From assembly GCF_963676685.1 (NCBI RefSeq), contig NC_092349.1, forward strand, positions 37,182,293 to 37,246,292: DNA of 64,000 nucleotides, written 5' to 3'. The DNA comes from Mytilus edulis (taxonomy: Eukaryota > Mollusca > Bivalvia > Mytilida > Mytilidae). This document shows, in pieces, positions 58,289 to 64,000 of this stretch (positions are counted from its first letter, which is position 1; every line of letters starts with the position of its first letter). The notes under the pieces are model-generated. The model did no database searches. It was not told where the DNA came from and saw nothing but the letters and a program-made list of their open reading frames with translations. A program made the translations under genes and the position numbers.

Positions 58289-58749
58289 GTAAGCAATATT
58301 TAAGTTAAAATATCAACATATATAGATACAGTCGCATTTTTGTAATAGTGTAATGAACAAACATTGTATAGGAGTCGGATATACTAACTTCAAAGTTATG
58401 AATCGAATATAAAAAAAAAATAAAATAAAATATTGAATTTGAATGACATTGCATATAATTAAAGTACAAAAAATTCATAACACCTAATTTATATAGCAGG
58501 ATAAAGGATAGCAAACAAACCAAACCCTCTCTCCTTTTAACCACACCACATTCCAATATTATCATGTATTCAATATAGCTAGCCGTACAATGACGATTTA
58601 AAGAAGAACAAATACATGCCGGACACATTGTTTTAATTTGTCTCATCATTTATCATTGTCTATGAATTGTTTTGAATAAAAGTTTCGTATTAAAAAGAAA
58701 AATCACAAAAAAACTGAACTCCGAGGAAAATTCAAAACGGAAAGTACCT

Positions 58750-58870
58750 TATCAAATGGCAAATGGCAAAATCAAAATCTCAAACACATCAAACAAATGA
58801 ATACAACTGTCACATTCCTTGCTTGGTACAGGCACGAAGTAAATGGTGGATTAATCAAATCGATTATTAT
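58750..58870 (-). repeat. Fragment of mussel repeat (ACCAAGTCAGGAAT family), inverted
   Basis: CAACTGTCACATTCCTTGCTTGGTACAGGC and AAATGGTGGATTAA are the inverse of the block at 62690-62770. Other copies are at 29140-29200 (forward) and 36385-36460 (inverted). Confidence 0.65.
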
Positions 58871-58992
58871 AGAAGTGACGGTTAAGCCTTGTCGAATGCT
58901 TGCACACACGAAAGAAGTAACCGATATTTCCAATTGATAAAAAATAAAAGCACATATTATGTGCATTGATTTATACATTATTGTTTTTGTAG

Positions 58993-59017
58993 AATATGAG
59001 GGACAAGAAAACCCTGG
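58993..59017 (+). CDS. IgSF gene B: cytoplasmic micro-exon
   Basis: Only 25 nt, acceptor ATTGTTTTTGTAG, donor CCTGG|GTAAGA, shifting the phase from 1 to 2. It encodes EYEGQENP and two bases of Gly485. Its existence is supported because it is exactly what is needed to bring the TM exon (phase 1) into frame with the terminal exon (phase 2). It adds Tyr478 in an EYEG context. Confidence 0.72.
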
Positions 59018-59519
59018 GTAAGAAATCTTGTCTAAGAAAGGGCATGCAATTTCAAACGTCAAATTATGATTGTTTGTAACTATTTAGAGTTTCAGTGCTC
59101 TGAAGGTCACACACTTATTAGTGCATGACTAGTGATGTTGACACCATTTAATTTCTATTGGAAAAGTAAAGCTCTTCTTTTTATTAAACCAAAACAGGTA
59201 TTAACTTACGTACTTTCATAACAAAAAGTGCTTGATACAGGATGAAGGATGTGATATCAAAAATAACGATTTGTTCTTATAATCTTGTTTGTCCTCTAAC
59301 TAACTTGTATATGATTTGCAGAGGCGAATAATTTTTAAACATTTTGCTCATTTAGAAGCAAGATACACCCGTTAGGTAATTCAATTTGCCATATTTTGAT
59401 AATGTACATCGTTTTCATTACGAATATTAAAATAATAAATATTCTTTGACACAACGACCTTATTCATTTCAACACAATACGACCATAAAGTTTTGACAAA
59501 TATTGACCCCAAGAGTGAC

Positions 59520-59890
59520 TGAGGCATTAGACATATGGCTACTTAATTCTTCTGCCGACGAGAAGTAAAATTCTCGCCGAATTGCGGCGTCCGTTTTGCT
59601 GGGCTGGATGTGTCAAGAATGCATCCACCTGCGGTCAGAATAGAGACATTAAATCAAAGTGCTCGTGTACAGAGGATACCACACTCTCTGTACGTTCAGA
59701 ACTCTTGCAAAAGAACTCTTCGATGGGACCGTAGGTGACCTGTTGCAAGGCTAAAAGTATCCAATATACCATTTGGTTTCTAAGCGGCAGTCACAATTTA
59801 CCTGACACTAACCCGGACAGCCTCAACAATAAGACTTTTCTATTGAAATATTTGACACTGGACGTAAAGCAATCAACAATCAATCAAAAA
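59520..59890 (+). repeat. Dispersed repeat with ATCAACAATCAATC tail (intron of gene B)
   Basis: GCTGGGCTGGATGTGTCAAG...GCATCCACCTGCGGTCAGAA reads as a degenerate Cys-rich segment (CWAGCVKNASTCGQNR...KCSC) like those at the end of some retroelement or transposon ORFs. It closes with GACACTGGACGTAAAGCAAT and a (CAAT)-rich tail. Stops and frame breaks show it is not a gene. Confidence 0.45.
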
Positions 59891-60174
59891 TAGTGTATTA
59901 AGTACATTAATCACGTATTAAAATGAATCATTTGAACCCATTAGAAGATGTTAAGAACTGAAATTGCGCATATACAGAACCATTGTCCTAGTTTGTCTGT
60001 TTTATGTCTCGTGTGGTCAAGTAATTTGCATCACTACTTCTTAATCAAAATCAATGTTGATCTTTTGGTGAGACTTCTTAACTCTTTAGATTTACAGTTT
60101 ATAATGAAAAACACAATAAGATATCTGCAAACGATGCAGTCAATATAAGTGATATATCTTATTTTCTTTTCAAG

Positions 60175-60394
60175 ATCCAACGAGCAAGACCCAAATGAGC
60201 ATGAACATGAGTATGATGATATAGAAAGTATCCCAATGAATGGAGTCGATTACTCAAATACAGAAAACAATACGAGAGATGCAAGTGATATCGAACGAGA
60301 ACATGCTATCGAGAATCAGAGTGGATCGACAAGTGTGGAAAACGGGTACCTAGATATGAACGAGTCAAAATTTGCAATGTACACTTACATTTGA
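60175..60394 (+). CDS. IgSF gene B: terminal exon, tyrosine-motif cytoplasmic tail
   Basis: Acceptor TTTTCTTTTCAAG, phase 2, stop TGA at 60392-60394. Residues 486-557, very acidic and polar (DPNEHEHEYDDIES...). Tyrosines lie in motif-like contexts: Tyr498 in EYDDI (ITIM-like YxxI, lacking the usual hydrophobic -2 residue), Tyr511 in DYSNT, Tyr543 in NGYLDM (YxxM, the consensus for PI3-kinase p85 SH2 domains) and Tyr554/556 in MYTYI at the C-terminus (YxxI). These suggest phosphotyrosine signalling, inhibitory or PI3K-linked; that is inference from motifs. AATAAA at 60460-60465 follows. Confidence 0.84.
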
Positions 60395-60459
60395 ATAGTT
60401 TTATATATGTTGATTCGAATAGCTCATTCTTCATAAATGCATTAGCAGTATTTGTTTTA

Positions 60460-60465
60460 AATAAA
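60460..60465 (+). terminator. Putative poly(A) signal of gene B
   Basis: An AATAAA hexamer 66 nt after the gene B stop codon, a suitable distance for a short 3' UTR. Confidence 0.5.
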
Positions 60466-60499
60466 CGAAGTTAAAACATTCAATTGAAATGAAATTAGA

Positions 60500-61910
60500 A
60501 TGAAATTCAAATGAAATTCAAATGAACTATGAACAAACTGCACGTACTGTCATTGAAAACAATTCTTTTTTTAAAGTATTTTATAATTTCATAATCATAC
60601 CACTGAACATTCCATAATTGTGCATTGTGTGTTTTTTTATTTGACTTTTTGTGAAAGTAGTAATTTTGTTTGTTTAAACGCATTCACATAACATGATTCT
60701 ATAGAATTTGAAGACCTGTATATACACATGTTTGATATATACAACATAGAAATCAAAATACAAATTTGTAGCTTTTGGTATGTTTTGTCAATGTAATGCA
60801 GACATGAATTAATAGATGCTTATATTATCAATATATGGTATTCTTTTATAATATATAATTCCTCTTGAATTTGCAAGTGTTTTTTTTAGTTGATTTATCG
60901 TCCTTTATTTAAATTAATACATTAATGAGGCAATTTTTTTTTCTCGTAAGTATAGTTTACATTTGTTATTTCGGAGCCTTCTAAAGCTGATAATGCGGTT
61001 TGGGCTTTGGTCATTTTTAACGGCCGTACGGTTGCTAAAATCCATTTTATTTGAATTTGCACTGCTGCGGAGAGCTTTTTCATTAGCAATCATACCCTAT
61101 CTTCTTTTCTTTATTTTTTTATAAGTTGAAGTCGGATTTATAAGCTAGCATACCGTGTAACTTCAAAAGAAAATCATAGATCAATTTGTTTTGAGAATTG
61201 TGAAATAGAAATAATGCGTTCTATAAACTTGGTACATCTGCAGCATTTTTCTAAATTGGCTTTTATCACGAAATAAAACAAAAATCCAACAAAATGAAAT
61301 GACTATTATACATTTTGTGATAAATGGGGTATCTGATAAAAAAAAAAGTTAGGTTTGTCGAATACTGCTCTTTACGCCTAAATTTTGTTGAATCGAGAAC
61401 TGGAAGAGTTAATAAAAATATGTATTTGAGGCCGATTTTGGAAAAGAATTTCAAACGTACCTTTCACATGTTTCTAAACGTTTGACACAAGTCATAGATC
61501 ATCATAAAGCATGTTAACTCGTATCTTAAGTTGACATGTGGTCTAGATTAAAATCCATATAATGTTTTAACAATTCATCTTAACGTAGTTTTCATGCTTT
61601 TGTTTCAAAATATAATAAAAAAAGTTTGGGTAATCTGACTTTTTTCACGCTACAAGTTGTGAAAAATATGAGATTTTGTATAAACTGTGCTCGACAATTC
61701 AAATTTTGTTTCATACAAAAAAACCTACACCATCGAATTTCAAAATGAAATATGTAAGAAGATAGCTCTTATTTCATATTTTCTGAACGAAAAGAAAAAT
61801 AAGGGTTATCGATGTTGTTTTCTTGTTACATATCACCGATCTTGTTTTCTTGCTACATATTAAAATAGTTAAATTTACAACACGTTCTATTCTAAAAATG
61901 TTCTTATCTG
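60500..61910. other. Unannotated AT-rich stretch after gene B
   Basis: No supported gene. The minus frame at 61266-61454 lacks homology and splice support. Confidence 0.5.
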
Positions 61911-61961
61911 AGTTATCTGTCCTTATAGGGCAATGTTGAAAATAAGAAAATCAAATAAATA

Positions 61962-62407
61962 TAGAATCATATTCAAAACAGTGTGGTCCTGGCCATTGAT
62001 TGACGACCTAAATTATCCAATTGACTGGGACAGATTAGGTGAACGTTTGTCGGTAACAATCACTGCTCACTATGTACTTTTTAAAGACACTGAATCTGTG
62101 GGGTCACCAAATGTTCTCAACACCTAAATAAAGCAATTCGAAAAACGAATCCGGAATAATACGATGTGTTGATTTATATCCAATAATATAAATCAAAACA
62201 TAAAGGTTATTCCTGAATAATTTTTCGAATTATTTTATTATTAAAGGTGTTAAGAACCTTTGGTGACCCCACAGTTTAAATTCTATAATAAGTAAGAAGT
62301 GAGCAATGGTCGTTACAGACAAACGTTCACCTTATCTGTCACAGTCAATGGGATAATTTAGGTCGTCAATCAATGACCAGGACCACACTGTTTTGAATAT
62401 GATTCTA
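61962..62407. mobile_element. Long foldback element, arms about 190-220 bp
   Basis: TAGAATCATATTCAAAACAG at 61962 is exactly inverted at 62388-62407. Pairing continues with small changes through GGTCCTGGCCATTGATTGAC, TTATCCAATTGACTG, GGTGAACGTTTGTCGGTAAC and TGGGGTCACCAAATGTTCTC towards a centre near 62180. The left arm is open for 64 codons (TVWSWPLIDDLNYPIDWDRL...). This may be an old coding fragment or chance. Confidence 0.85.
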
Positions 62408-62539
62408 GTGTGATTAGACCAAAAGACCAAAAGACATTTTGCAGATATACTAATAAATCTGCGTATGTAAAAATTCAAGGTTCTCATGCGTTTAGTTCAC
62501 CGTTATGGAATATCTGTTATATAGATCGGATATGTTACT

Positions 62540-62790
62540 TATGTTGTATGTATCACAATCCCGTGTCCTTTTCACGAATGTGACCTACCGAATTATACTT
62601 TTTTACCTTCATTTGTTACATTTTGTGTCTGTTTTGTTCACACATCATTATCAATATTATTAAATTTTACGCGACTGTCGTACAAGTGAGAGGTTTAGCG
62701 CTTCAAAAGCAGGTTCAATCAACCATTTTCTACATTTGAAAATACTTGTACCAAGTCAGGAATATGACAGGTGTTGTCCAATCGTTTGGT
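62540..62790 (+). repeat. Mussel repeat fragments R-G and ACCAAGTCAGGAAT family
   Basis: TTTTCACGAATGTGACCTAC (R-G) is followed by AGAGGTTTAGCGCTTCAAAA, CAATCAACCATTTTCTAC and TACCAAGTCAGGAATATGAC. The latter is inverted at 36385-36460. Confidence 0.65.
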
Positions 62791-62799
62791 GTGTTGTCA

Positions 62800-64000
62800 T
62801 TTGATTTTGCCATATGATTATGGACTTTCCGATTGAATTTTTCTCGGAGATCAGTATTTCTGTAATTTTACTTTTTATATGGCTTTCAAATTACCGTTTC
62901 AATTCCTATCATGACTGCAGAGACATTTATTGTCGAAATACGGATATGCTTTACAAATTTTTGCTCCTCATGTTTGCGTTATACCATCTTTTCCGCAAGT
63001 TTATTGGTTATCTGTTCGGTAATACATTAATGATAAGATCCATTTGGTTACTTCTGGTGATCCGGTTTTTTTGTCAATCGCCTATTTCAGTCAGCAGGGT
63101 TTAAGAACATCAGTTATTCCATCTACTAGTCAAATGCCTTTTGTTAAAAAATCCTTTTTACTTTTTTGGTCTTTTGGAAAATGTTGTTTGTGCTGTTTTT
63201 AGACCCCTATAGCAAGTTTTTTTTAATGCACATTTATAAACAATTGCGGTTTTTATCAAACGCAATCATAGGTATGAACGTTGTTTTCAATTTAGACTTG
63301 TTCATTAGTTTTCGTTTTGGCTTGTATAGTATTTGCAAATTAATAATACATGCAATAGGAATGTTCTGTAATGCAGAACTCAAGAGGCTGAATTTATATA
63401 GCTAATGCGTCTATGTACTTAAAGCTTATGGAAAATATGCAACGACCTCTCATGTCACTAATTGGATGTCAGGCGTTCAGAAATGTAGTAAAGACAATTT
63501 AAATTTTAAAGATGCTAAATCGATCTAATCATACGTGAGCCGTTGGTATTCTATAGACTACATCATGATTAAAATTTCAGCCTTATCTGTTCCTGTGTTG
63601 GTATTCTATACATCATGATTAAGATTTCAGCATCATCTGTTCCTGTGACTGTTCTTTGTCGGTAGCGTTGTTTGTAGTTTACCAGTGGATAGTCGAGTGT
63701 TCAAGACGATTTTGTTAACCGTTATATGTTAATATAGTTGTGCAATGTTAGGAGCCTCAACAGTGGTCTTCCTTATCTTTTTAATATTATTTTCGTAATT
63801 AAAATAATACTTACACATTTTACTTTCTAAACAGGTTCGGATGGCTTAACAACATCAAAATTTCAGTAGCATAGCAGATAAAAAAAAATTGCTGCTAGTA
63901 TCAAGCAGCTTCAGACCAAATATTAAAAATATCGAAATAAAAAAACCTTTCACGAAAAATTTCCTTGAACAATAATCGATGTAAAATTTTAAACTATTGA
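62800..64000. other. Unannotated stretch to window end
   Basis: Contains a 50-bp-class direct duplication at about 63543-63649 (TACATCATGATTAA.ATTTCAGC..CATCTGTTCCTGTG twice). Two stop-free frames (62814-63104, 63166-63405) are hydrophobic by AT-richness and lack other support. Confidence 0.45.

Overview
The window looks like nuclear DNA of a bivalve mollusc, most likely a marine mussel (Mytilus or a close relative). It is AT-rich. Coding sequence is confined to short exons bounded by GT..AG introns. Much of the intergenic and intronic space is dispersed repeats that I recognise from memory as common in mussel genomes; that attribution is recollection, not a search. There is no sign of bacterial operons, CRISPR arrays or rRNA.

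Three genes can be supported from phase-consistent exons. (1) On the minus strand, 10148 down to 1131, four exons encode the first 181 residues of a polytopic membrane protein with about six hydrophobic segments. Its 3' end is not resolved. (2) On the plus strand, 30067-37358, IgSF gene A encodes one classical Ig domain, a Cys-rich membrane-proximal domain split over two exons, a transmembrane exon and a short tail lacking obvious signalling motifs. Its signal-peptide exon was not found. (3) On the plus strand, 53139-60394 (probable non-coding first exon ending at 51289), IgSF gene B is complete. It encodes a 557-residue type I receptor with a signal peptide, four Ig-type exons, a TM exon and a cytoplasmic tail with several tyrosine motifs (YDDI, YLDM, YTYI). 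Genes A and B share orientation, phase 1-1 exon design and a TM exon of identical length (105 nt). They look like a tandem pair of paralogous receptors with one long-tailed and one short-tailed member.

Between the two receptor genes lies the most striking structure: a 7,380-bp element (40041-47420). It has 21-bp terminal inverted repeats and a TA target duplication, and sits inside a common mussel repeat. A second copy of that repeat nearby preserves the unoccupied site. The element carries palindrome-rich subterminal arrays at both ends, a candidate small Cys-rich secreted peptide gene, a 17-monomer satellite (about 258 bp) organised as a four-monomer higher-order repeat of about 1,038 bp, and a CGATCCGGCCC minisatellite. 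No transposase is visible.

The rest is accessory DNA. From 10.3 to 16.2 kb there are three decayed non-LTR retrotransposon fragments, a TAATGGCCCTG tandem array and hairpin element, a TAAAG microsatellite, GTCAA/GTCGA/GTTAA pentamer arrays grown next to duplicated RT fragments, and a 30-bp-class minisatellite. Further on are TA-flanked MITEs (4171-4329, 17402-17593), long foldback elements (3934-4070, 24034-24193, 61962-62407), two copies of a hairpin-ended repeat (1711-3232, 48380-49492) and several copies of three dispersed repeat families. Stretches not listed below showed nothing I could support beyond AT-rich, stop-rich DNA.
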